NCBI GenBank assembly: GCA_024305745.1
Contig: JAHRBS010000007.1
Location: forward strand, 496,001 to 560,000
Source: Polyporus tsugae
Lineage: Eukaryota; Basidiomycota; Agaricomycetes; Polyporales; Polyporaceae
Length of the DNA stretch: 64,000 nt
Direction of reading: 5' to 3'
Part shown: piece by piece, positions 32,786 through 42,244 of the stretch
Layout of the letters: every line of letters starts with the position of its first letter
How positions within the stretch are numbered: position 1 is the first letter of the stretch
The notes under the pieces: generated by a model
Told to the model about the DNA's origin: nothing
The model's database searches: none
Seen by the model: only the letters and a program-made list of their open reading frames with translations
Made by a program: the position numbers and the translations under genes

Positions 32786-33356
32786 ATACTGTTACGTATA
32801 CCGTAGCCGCTGTGTTCTTGTATCGCCATTCGTTTACCCGGCCTCCTTAATATCGCGGCTCAAACGTTCCCGGTTCTAGGCTTGCCTCGTGCAGGAATAC
32901 CATAGAATAGATGCCTTGAGTCCGAGAGATATTCATCATGAGTCATACACATCTCGAGAAGGCGGTCGCGGAATGTGGCGGGAAGCCTCGCGCTCATAGC
33001 GTGTCATCCGAAGACCATTGGCATTCGGCATGTCCGTAGTTGGGTAGTCTGAAATCTATCCCATCTCCCTCTCCGTCTCAGGCACAACCGTGGTGCTGCC
33101 TCAAGGACAGACGCCGACCCCAATGGCGCTGCGAGAATCCCTAGTATGCGCCGGCGGCCTCGCTGTGATTCGTGAAGGGCCTCAGGCTGTAGCTAAATTT
33201 GCACACACTGTCGAAGAACCTTGTTCAAGAGCGTCAATTGTTAAGTATGTTCTTCCGTAAATAGTGCAGTATCATTCATCGATTCCCAAAATCCACGTAG
33301 AGAACATGCCAGCGGTGTCTTGAGTTGGTGCGGCGTGTCGTGACGGTACTGTGTTA
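32786..33356. other. intergenic, nothing recognised
   Basis: 570 bp downstream of the kinase gene; no coding signal. Confidence 0.5.
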
Positions 33357-33725
33357 GAAACGGCGCCCTTGTCCTAGGATGTACTTGCTCACCATGCGGA
33401 CCAACCGGCAGAAGTCAGCGAACAGAACCGCCCGGGTCCTTGGATGAGACCGTATTGTTTCCGAACTACGGAGAATTTGTGAAGGGTGTCTTGGGCGGCG
33501 TGCTAGGTGACTGGGTGCCAAGCTGAGGTTACCACAAGTTACGTATACGGTTGAAAGGGCGCCCTTGTCCTAGGATATACTACTGGCTCACGCTTTGCAC
33601 CATGTGAACTGCCTGGCGAAAATCAAGCCTGTGGACAGAAATGTCCGGGTCTGAGGAGGAAACCGTATTGTTTGCGAATTACGGGGAATACGTGAGCGGT
33701 TTCCTGAGCGGCGGCGTGCCAGACC
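33357..33725 (+). repeat. two imperfect direct copies of a ~160-bp unit
   Basis: Copy A about 33357-33512 and copy B about 33553-33725, both beginning CGCCCTTGTCCTAGGAT and both containing ACCGTATTGTTT followed by an AACTACGG/AATTACGG block. Translated, they give ETVLFPNYGEFV and ETVLFANYGEYV, so the unit may be an exon remnant of an unknown gene. Period close to 195 bp. Confidence 0.7.
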
Positions 33726-34024
33726 GAGTCAGACGTCTACGTAGGAAAGAGAGCCCGGCTTGTCCTGGGAGGCACCATTCACCGCCCGCATCTCTTCTTG
33801 TTGGGGAGGCATCACTTCTGTGTCTGGCTTCTGCGACAGAAGGAACTTGAGTCACCTACTTGTCTCTTGCCATGGATGGCGAGCGCAGCGAAAAGCCGCC
33901 CACCTCAGCTCGAATATTTCAGGGCACTCCAATTCGACGTGTACCTCACCAATCCATTCCCTCTTCGCCCGAACCCTTCCCCCCGATCGACAGAGGCTAT
34001 CTCCCTAGAGCTATAACACTCGCG

Positions 34025-34698
34025 ATGCCAACCCCCGAGGAACTTCAGGCGCTGTTGTCCTCCCGCAGAGCTCGCCAACCGTTCTGGAAGACGAGTGCGT
34101 TCTTACCAGTTTGCAGCAGAGGCTAGATACTAATTCTCTTCCAGAGCAGGACGATTACCTGTCCGATAGGACCTTACGCTCGAGCGATGGCCCCAGGCCT
34201 GTTCTTTATGTTCGCATCATCGTCAACGAGGTGATAGGTCAGGCCGCACAGGCAAACCAGTCGGTCCGGATGGCACACTTCCGCATCCTTTTGGTGCTCG
34301 ACAATCACGAGACCACCCCCGCCTCTATCGAGCTGAACTCCGTGCGCATGACAACGACTGGCGAGACCAGGCTACAGGTCTCTTCGCGCAACTGGGTCAC
34401 CTCTATTGGCACCGCTCCGAAGTTAGCCGAGAGAGATGTCCCTTTAATCCAGGGGAAGACACCCACCGTCGACACTATTCTTAACCTCCTTGTCCACAAC
34501 AATCGCCACCACTACCAACTGCATGCATCTGGTAGCGGCTGCCGCTACTGGGCCAAGGTAGTTCTCCAGGACCTCATCGCCGCTGGTTACATGGCTCCCG
34601 GGTTCGACGGCATAGTCGCCGCTATTATGGCGGATATTGCGAGGGTCCGCCCGGAGATCCTGATGCTAGCAAATGCTGAGGGAACGTTCTTCCAGTAG
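34025..34698 (+). CDS. DUF7770-like protein
   Basis: Two exons, 34025-34094 (MPTPEELQALLSSRRARQP) and 34145-34698, joining in phase to 207 aa. An in-frame ATG at 33860 would add 55 residues. The core reads VRIIVNEVIGQAAQ, MAHFRILLVLDN, SIELNSVRM, LQVSSRNWVTS, VPLIQGKTPTVDTILNLL, HHYQLHASGSGCRYWAKVV. A HFR.(L/F)LVL start, an ELN.. strand and a C-terminal GCRYW motif are what I remember for DUF7770, a fungal domain without known function. The assignment is from memory and moderate. Without it this is a globular alpha/beta protein of unknown role. Confidence 0.7.
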
Positions 34699-35289
34699 GA
34701 GATTTGTAACGTGTGAGGTGCCGATCCTCCTCTCCAGTCTCAGAGCGCTGACAAAGTTTATTGTATTAGCACCATCCTGCGCCCTGCAGGGATGTTTTGA
34801 CGGGAGTACGCGGGCGTCGAGGTCGTCCTTGGGTGCAAGTAAGGAAATGGTGCAGGAGGGTAGGAGGAGGACCTCAATAGGAGCGTATACGATGTCCAGA
34901 GTTTGAATGAGATCGTCTAGAGTGGTTGATAATGTTAGTCCATGACTATATCCCGTTGGATTCCCTCCTACATCGTTGAATCGTCTCGGCGTCCCTTATG
35001 TCCTCGTCACCCGCCGTAAGACAGTAACCTCACCGTCAAGTGGATAGCAGCGGAGAGATCAAGCCACCACGAGGTCCCGGTCAGCACATCTCCATTAATA
35101 CCAGCGATAGCCGTTTTTAGCCCCGGAGAGCGCGATGATTCGTTGCGAAATTGCGAATGCACTCAGACGATACAGCAGCGAAGCAATGTCAAAAGTGATG
35201 TCGAAAACCCAAGACATGAAACGAACACACTACCCTCAATAGAGCACACGGAACAGTCCAACGGCAGAGACGGGATCCCAGATATACGG
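34699..35289. other. intergenic between convergent genes, nothing recognised
   Basis: 590 bp with no convincing coding frame. Confidence 0.5.
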
Positions 35290-36033
35290 TTACTCGAGTT
35301 TCTCCAGCTGCTCTAGTCTTGCAAGTACGACGTCTTTGCTTGTCTCTTCAATCTCTCCTGCCAGGAAGACCTCGTCCAGAATGGCGTATACCTGTCCAAG
35401 ATTCACACAATGCAAGCGAGTGAAACAAGATGTGAGCGTACCTTGTAGAAGTTGAACACAAGATCGAGCTCGCAGACATTATCGAAGAACGAGTCTGCGG
35501 CGGGAACGGCCAGTCAGGGCCAACGGCTAGCAGACGTGAGACAAGCAAGGTGTAATATGACGTACCGAGCACTTCGACGAAGAGGTGTATCGCCTCGAGG
35601 TACGCCAGCTCGTTGTCGTTCGCGTCGACGCAGATGCAGAAGAACAGGCCGGCGTAGCGACGGTACACGACCTTGTGGTTACGGAACTGCCCCGACGAGA
35701 GAGAACATGAGGGCCCAAGCCAGTGTGGAAATCCATACATTCGACACGCACCTCCACGAAGTTCGACTGGTACTTCTGGTCCCTCGGTGCAACTAGCCGG
35801 TGCACCTCTCCCCTCATCCGCACCTGTCGCGTCCGCCAATCATTAGACACGAGGCTTCAAGCTTCAGTTGTGGGGTATGCGGGGCGGACCTTCTCATCAT
35901 CGTCATATGGCACATACCATTTAGACAGTCGTGTCTTGCCTTGGCGGTTCTGGTACTGCCGGTCAGAGGCTCGCCGATACTAGGGTACCAGCTTGAGGTA
36001 TTGACTGACCTGGACAAGGATGAAACGAATCAT
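35290..36033 (-). CDS. APS2: AP-2 complex subunit sigma
   Basis: Small chain of the AP-2 clathrin adaptor used in endocytosis at the plasma membrane. Six exons on the minus strand: 36033-36010, 35949-35890, 35823-35752, 35686-35566, 35494-35442 and 35391-35290, giving exactly 143 aa, close to the family length (about 142). Start MIRFILVQ, then [97 protein letters not shown] and the tail [22 protein letters not shown] identifies sigma-2 rather than sigma-1. Divergent from the NmrA-like gene; a dead, inverted copy of the pair lies at 57.5-59.3 kb. Confidence 0.98.
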
Positions 36034-36539
36034 AGTGGTCCTTCGATAGACTCCGTACGCATGGAACTAGAAACAGCCTAAGATTCCAGTATACGAAGGA
36101 CGAGACAAGTCTAGTAGATCCTCTAGAGGCCGAAGGCGTTGACTGGCATCGACGCAGTGACTGCGAGCACTCGAGTCGGAGCAGCAGAGTCGGAGAGTGG
36201 TACTAGCGCCCGTCTCCGTCGGCCCGGTGCTCGGCTACTCTTCCGGTCTCCGGGTTCCCGGTAAGTAACCTTTCGTCGGGCCTCATCCTGTTCCTGTGAG
36301 TAACTTACGGCCTTGCACTGACCAACACCATCGGTCGACACTCGGTGCCCGAGCCCATTCTGCCACTAGTCACGCCAGAAAATACGCGCCACTTCGAAGG
36401 ACGTCCCTCTCCTTTCCATGGCCGAGGCTAGTGCAATGACGTCCTCTTAGGGGATGGGTATATAAAGCGGTGAGTTCATACCCTCAATGCTGAGCCATCT
36501 CGTCTACCAACATCTCAGTCTCAGAAAGAACGCTCAAGC
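36034..36539. promoter_or_regulatory. divergent promoter region APS2 / NmrA-like
   Basis: 506 bp between opposite start codons. TATATAAA at about 36459-36466 lies some 75 bp before the NmrA-like ATG and is a plausible TATA box for that gene. Confidence 0.5.
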
Positions 36540-37822
36540 ATGCCGTCTGAAAAGCTCATCCTCGTCATTGGAGCCACGGGTGGCCAAGGAATAGCCGTCA
36601 TCGACAAGCTCCTCGCGCCTGCTGAAGACGGCTCGCAGTCTCCGTATGCCGTGCGCGCACTCACTCGCGACCCTAACAGCCGTCGTGCGAAGGAGCTTGC
36701 GGAGAAAGGCGTCGAACTGTTTCAAGGTGCGTTTTTCTTGTCGTTGACGATATCCGCGAGAGGATCACAGTGCTGACGTCGTATTGTGTAGGATCCTTCG
36801 ATGACTTCCCCAAGGTGCGCGCCGCTCTCGGCGGCGTATGGGGCGTATGGACCAACACCGACGGCTTCACTGTCGGAGAGGCCAAAGAGATCCATGCCGG
36901 GATGCGCATCTTCGAGATCGCAAAGTCCGTCAAGTCGGTCCGCCACTTCATCTGGAGCAGCCTCGATTATTCTCTCAAGGTGCGCCAAGAATTTGCGCGC
37001 ACATACATCGACCTTAGTCACTTGACTCACGAATTTTTTCCACAGAAAGGGGCCTTCAATCCGATCTACAAGTGCGAACACTACAACGGCAAGGGCCGCG
37101 TCGCAGACTGGCTCAAGGCGCAGCCCTCGGTCGTCAGCGACAGCGACATGTCCTGGACCGTCGTCACCTCCGGTCCCTACATGGAGATGTTGACCATCGT
37201 GAGTCTCCTCCTCGTTCCACACAACGCGCCAAACAGGCCGTCTAACGCGTCGCCCATCTAGCGCATGTTCGGCCCCATTGGCCAACGCGCAGACGGGACC
37301 GTGGTGTTCGCGTCGCCCATCGGCGACGGCCACGTCTGCATGACCGCCCTCGAGGACCTCGGCTTCTTCGCGCGCTATGCATTCGACCACCGCGCCAAGC
37401 TCTCCGGCAAGGACCTCGAGATCGCGTCCGACTGGGTCGGCTGGGACTACCTCGTCTCGACGTTCGCCAAGGTCACTGGCAAGAAGGCCGAGTACCTGCG
37501 CCAGTCGCTCGACAGCGCGGGGTGGTTCGGGAACTGGCTGCACACGGACCGGCCAGTCGCGAACGAGCGGACGTACGGTGACGGGTCGACGACGTGGCAG
37601 GAGAACTTCACGGGCTTCTGGGCGATGTGGCGGGACGACGTGAACAGGCGAGACTGGGAGTGGATCAGGAAGACGAACCCGAAGGGGTACATGCTGGATA
37701 GCTGGATGCGCGCGAAGGGGTACCGGGGGCTCGCGAAGGAGGCTGCAGTGCTAAAGAACAGGGAGGACGAGAAGTCGGTCGTGCCTAACCACGAGAGGAT
37801 CCGAGAGCTTCTTCAGTCTTAG
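36540..37822 (+). CDS. NmrA-like NAD(P)-binding protein
   Basis: Four exons: 36540-36726, 36792-36979, 37046-37198 and 37262-37822, joining to 362 aa. The N-terminal Rossmann motif is LVIGATGGQGIAVIDKLL (GxxGxxG), followed by RALTRDPNS. Then GSFDDFPKVRAALGGVWGVW, SVKSVRHFIWSSLDYS (atypical-SDR core), KCEHYNGKGRVADWL and SWTVVTSGPYMEM. NmrA/HSCARG-like proteins sense NAD(P) redox state or act as reductases; the C-terminal part here (FTGFWAMWRDDVNRRDWEWI) is typical of fungal NmrA-like members. The precise role is unknown. Preceded by a TATA box. Confidence 0.92.
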
Positions 37823-38093
37823 GTAGCAGCCGGTGTGGTTTGTGAAGTGTACAGCATGCTGTCTCTGGATGCACTCAAGGCAGTGAGTATTTCGTGGGTG
37901 TGGCACGACTATGGGCATTGTAAATATATTTATACTGCTGTACAGTCCGAGTCTCCACGCAGTACCATGACATGAAATGAACTGACCGAGACCGACAAGC
38001 GAAGGCCCATCAAGTCATACGTTACGAGACAGACAACGACACGACCGCCAGGGGAGAATACCATATGCTTGCAGCCGTTCAAACGTTCAACGT

Positions 38094-38459
38094 TCATGTC
38101 GCATCCCAGCCGTCAATCTTGAGTCCGAGTAACTTTGGCAACTCTCCCCATACCTCCTTCCGCAGCTCCCGGTCACGCCTCTGCAAGTGATCCCTGCACC
38201 CCTCGCACAGCGCGCGTGGCGGGTCGAATAGCCACCCCAGGCCATACACATGCTGCAGTAGCATGACACCTAGCCCACGCGCGGGCCCAGCGGCCTGCAA
38301 GCTGTCCGCATTCTCCATCCAGCTATCCAGCGCCCGTTTCGACGAGACAGGGTGCGGCGCACTGGAGTCCCCCGTGTACCAGAGGAGCTTGCACCACACC
38401 TCGGCGCAGCAGCCCTTCCGAGGCCAGACTCCCTGCCCGCCCGGGGCATTGAAGAGGGC
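38094..38459 (-). pseudogene. BTB gene, 3' part (split by Gypsy element)
   Basis: Minus-strand C-terminal half of a BTB-family gene: from ALFNAPGGQGVWPRK through CAEVWCKLL, APHPVSSKRALDSWMENADSL, LCEGCRDHLQRRDRELRKEVW to KIDGWDAT and a stop at 38094. Its 5' part is at 45641-46388, on the far side of the 7.2-kb Gypsy element; the last host bases here (AGGGC on the plus strand, 38455-38459) are repeated at 45641-45645. Confidence 0.9.
38455..38459. repeat. target-site duplication AGGGC, left
   Basis: AGGGC directly precedes the TG of the 5' LTR and is repeated right after the CA of the 3' LTR at 45641-45645. Five bases is the usual size for Ty3/Gypsy integrases. Confidence 0.9.
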
Positions 38460-38654
38460 TGTTACGATACAACTTTCATGATTAGTAATACCACCTGTAA
38501 CGACATGTACGACCTGCCCTGAAGCACCTGGTCCGTGCACAGGCTCCAAACCAATATATAAACCCCTCGGTAGCTGCGGTAATTCCCCAGCTTCGAGTTG
38601 GTCTTTAATCTCCCAGTCCTTTGCTTATTGCTAGCGTGAGGTCTGACCTTATCA
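38460..38654 (+). repeat. Gypsy 5' LTR
   Basis: Starts TGTTACGATACAAC and ends CTGACCTTATCA. Contains TATATAAA at 38555-38562; expected transcript start about 30-35 nt on, at the AGCTTCGAGTT segment (38589-38599). Confidence 0.96.
38555..38562 (+). promoter_or_regulatory. TATA box in Gypsy 5' LTR
   Basis: TATATAAA, 34 nt upstream of base 38589, the first base of the segment complementary to the primer-binding site. The same motif is present in the 3' LTR. Confidence 0.75.
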
Positions 38655-38655
38655 T

Positions 38656-38666
38656 AACTCGAAGCT
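38656..38666 (+). other. self-primer binding site of the Gypsy element
   Basis: AACTCGAAGCT, one base after the LTR end, is the exact reverse complement of AGCTTCGAGTT at 38589-38599 within the LTR, which is where the RNA should begin. This is the arrangement of Tf1/sushi-like self-priming elements. I see no match to a tRNA 3' end here. Confidence 0.8.
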
Positions 38667-39275
38667 ACCCTTTCCTCGACCTACGGCGCACCGTCTTTGT
38701 TGCCAACCGTGGCGTCCTCATCATCCTCCACTTCTCTCCCCGTCCCGAACCCTCCGCTCGTCGTGCGTCTCGCCGACGGCACCACCCACCACCTCGTCCC
38801 TATATACACCCTCACCAACTCGTCGCCGCCGTCTCCGTTGTTGACACCACCTATCCCAATTCCGCCCCCGCACCTTTGTCACCGATCCCCAAGTCCCCTT
38901 ATCAACTCAGACTCCGATTCCGACTCCGCCACCGCCATAGACTCCGACTCTGACTCCGACTCAGATGCCGGTGTCCCCGTCCACATCACCATATCCCGAC
39001 ACGTCAATCCCGCGCACGCCACCTTCATCCAAACAAGGGTCAACACCCCGCTGTTCCAAGGAACAGAAGTCACGGCGTACGTCCCATGCTCCCTTTACTC
39101 CGTCCTTCGCGGACACGTCATCTTCCACTTCCCCGCCACCCCAACAACTTCCACCTACTCTCTTTACGGCATCATCGCATCTGTACAACCCACCTATTGG
39201 GTATTTCACATTTCTCTTATATCTTACGTTACCGACCAGACCGCTATTCTACACGTGTCCATTCCAACCGAGTAG
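38657..39275 (+). other. open leader region between Gypsy PBS and gag, no ATG
   Basis: An open frame of about 200 codons starts right after the PBS and has no early ATG. It encodes PNPPLVVRLADGTTHHLV, a Ser-Asp repeat (DSDSDSD twice) and a hydrophobic, beta-looking end (LYSVLRGHVIFHFP, TYSLYGIIASV). It looks protein-like in composition but I know no counterpart. It may be an untranslated leader, a decayed extra ORF, or a part reached by splicing or non-AUG initiation. Confidence 0.45.
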
Positions 39276-39396
39276 TCAGTGACCACGTGTCACAACTCGG
39301 CGCAGGAGACCCCAGTTAGCCATACCGTGGTAAAACTGCTAGTGTAACCTACATCTCGTCACGTATGCTTACCTACACCTTCTTTGCATTTAGTGA

Positions 39397-41414
39397 ATGG
39401 ACCCTTGGGATCTGCTGCTTGAATCGTACCCAACTCCGTCTCCATCCCCTCCACCGGTCCTCCGCGCTATAAACACGTGGGAAGCTAGGGCAACACAGCT
39501 TGCGCAGGGCAACAGCACTGTCAGTTCCAGAAATCCGACAACAATCGAGTCGACGCACATCTCCTCAACAACGATCTCAATCAGTGCCACCAACAACCGT
39601 GCCCCAACCGGTACAATAGCCGTAACCCCGCCAATTTCCGAGACCCACAGTACATCCCAATCCTGTGCGAACCGCCACCGGAACCAACAGCTCCGGTACC
39701 TGGAACAACTCACCCAAGAACTCGTGCGCGTCAGCCGACCCCTGAGCCCGTTGTACGCGCCGGAAGTCCGTACCCACGCACCCGTCCAGAACGTCAGCGA
39801 GAACCTACCCCACCTGTCGCACACATCCCCATCCCTGTCCAAGTCGCGGGATCCACGGAAGCGTCCCCGATCGCCGGAAGTAGCCGATTCGAATACCGAG
39901 AGCTCCCGGAAGAACCCTCGCCTCCAACAGACTCAGACGACGATCAGGAACCCTCCAGACGTCATAGATCTGACTCAGACGGATTTGTCCGTGCCCTCGA
40001 GAACCTCGGTCTCCGTGCTTCCCCCACGACCACAGGATCCTTACCCACTTCCCAAAACCCCATCCAACCTCCCGTCCAAACCGCCGGCATTAGCCAACCA
40101 CCCCGCGCTCATCGAGCAATGGCGCAAACATTTTCATTCGACGCGGCAACGCAAGCGTGGATCTCGGGGGAGATCGCAAACTTCATCGCGGCAACCCAAC
40201 CCCAACGCGGAGGTAGGAACCACGCCCTGCCTAGACTCGCCCAGCCCGAGTACTTCGACGGCCTCAGCCCAGACTTCGAACAATGGAAGTCTGACGTCCA
40301 GGTCTACGTGGCCGGCCTGGACAAAGATCCAGCAATATCTGCCGTCTTAGGGTTGATTCGCGGCACAACTGTGAACAGATGGAAGCATAATCTCGTAGAG
40401 GACAAGTTCGTGGCAAACGGGAATAGATGGAACTACCCGGACGTAGCAGCGTTCTGGGCTGAGTTGACAGCGAAGTTTAGACCAATAAACTACGTTAACG
40501 ACGCAATCATCGCACTCGATCAGATTCACATGGGCAATCGCCGGGCCGAAGACTTCTTTGATGAATGGGAAGATCTGACAGCCCGTGCCACGGAAAACAA
40601 AGACACGGCTAACAACATTTATCGGCTCAAAAACGCGCTACCATCCAGCTACCTAGTTGCAATCAGCACGATGCCAGTAAAGCCTGTCACCTATGCCCAG
40701 TGGAAATCCACGATCATCACCATGGATAACGATTGCATCATCTTCAACCGCCAGATCCGTGACTTCACACGTCGACCACCCCCGCAACAACCGCCCCCAC
40801 GTGCCCCACCTCAGTACCCACCGCTGAATGCTCCCCTGCGCTATGGTAACCCTCCCCCACGATACCCGGGAAACGCCCCACGGTATCCGTCACGATACCC
40901 AGAGTATTCCCCGGCGTTCCCTCCATCACGATATCCACCATACGCCCCAGCGTCACAATACCCACCGCCCCGGCCATACTACCCACAACGTCCCCAGGTA
41001 CCCACAATGCCAGGAGACAGACGCACAGGCACAGGGGTCACGTACGGAGGAGCCGGACAACCGATGGACATTGATCGGCTCAGGGCCCGACCATGCCGAA
41101 AGTGCGGCGCAAAGCAGACCGAGAAGGGCTCATGCGGAGACATGTGGCACATCCCCAACCGGACCGGCGCAGCTGCGGTACAGAAGCGCCGATGGGAAGA
41201 ACGCGACAGTCGCGAAGAATTCCTCGAAGAGGTCAGATGTTTCCATCAAGAAGACCCCGAGGACTTCCTTGCACAGATTGCCGGGGTAACGGTCCCTACC
41301 TATCACGAGGACCCAGAACCACAGCACGCACCGGAGGAATACACGGATGGATACAACGAGATACAGCAACAGATGGACGAGTACGAGCAGCATTTTCCCT
41401 ACGGTCCCACGTAA
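39397..41414 (+). CDS. Gypsy Gag
   Basis: The central Gag frame ends at TAA 41412-41414. Its first ATG is 40119 (431 aa), but the same frame is open back to about 39490 and encodes protein-like sequence (RDPQYIPILCEPPPEPTAPV, REPTPPVAHIPIPVQ, SDSDGFVRALENLGLRASP). The natural start is therefore upstream, perhaps the ATG at 39397 (MDPWDLLLESYPTPSPSPP) in a neighbouring frame followed by a one-base lesion. The capsid-like part reads ALPRLAQPEYFDGLSPDF, KSDVQVYVAGLDKD, LGLIRGTTVNRWKHN and AEDFFDEWEDLTARA. A Pro/Tyr-rich linker (RYPPYAPASQYPPPRP) and a Cys-rich CRKCGAKQTEKGSCGDMWH segment follow. The upstream boundary is uncertain. Confidence 0.75.
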
Positions 41415-41699
41415 GCGCACATACGCGGCGACCGTCACTGTACAATAGTTTTCAGAATCGGTTTTCTGTCTTGGACTCTGATGTACCCGCTCCGGGTTGT
41501 ATGATACCTATGCCTACTTATTCACCGGACAACTCCACCATTCCCCACCCTACCCAGTTACGTACTATACTTATTAAAAATAACGAGACGACTGATTGTC
41601 GGAGCCAACCTACAGGCAACGATCAGCGCGGCGGGTTAGAACCCGTGCTTAATTTCTCGTCCAAAAATAACAAAAAAATCGAAAAAACCCCTAGTGCGC

Positions 41700-42172
41700 C
41701 CATTAACGCCATCCGAGTAATGTCTTACGGTCCGACGTACTTCAAAGTCACACGCGGTACCGGAAGCAAACAACTAGACATACCGGTCATGATCAAAAAC
41801 CTAGAAACTCTTCAGGTTTACGACACCAAGGCTCTTTGCGATACCGGTTGTACCGGTTCGTGTGTCAATAGAAACTTCGTTCAGCGTGCAGGCCTATCAC
41901 CTAAGCCATTCCCACATCCCATTGACGTATTCAACACCGATGGATCTCCCAACATAGGTGGTAGAATCACGCATTACGTTGACGTACAACTACAGATCGG
42001 AGACCACGCGGAACAAATCCCGCTTCTAGTCACTGATCTTGGCAAAATGGACATATATCTTGGGCACGACTGGATTGAGCATCACAATCTGTCGATACAT
42101 TGGAAGAACAAAACCATTGAGTTCGACCGATGCCCGAGCACTTGCCATCACATCGTCAGCGCTGGTGATTGA
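41700..42172 (+). CDS. Gypsy protease region
   Basis: Frame overlapping the gag end from 41093; the clear retropepsin starts near 41700. LCDTGCTGSCVNRNFV holds the Asp-Thr-Gly active site and YLGHDWIEHHNLSIHW is the conserved second half. It ends at TGA 42170-42172. The link to RT reads on in another frame (ESSPYIPDRGLMPDQST) up to 42242, so one or two indels separate it from RT. Confidence 0.85.
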
Positions 42173-42244
42173 ATCTTCTCCCTACATACCTGATCGTGGC
42201 TTGATGCCCGATCAGTCCACATACATGCGAAAACGTCAGTAGCA

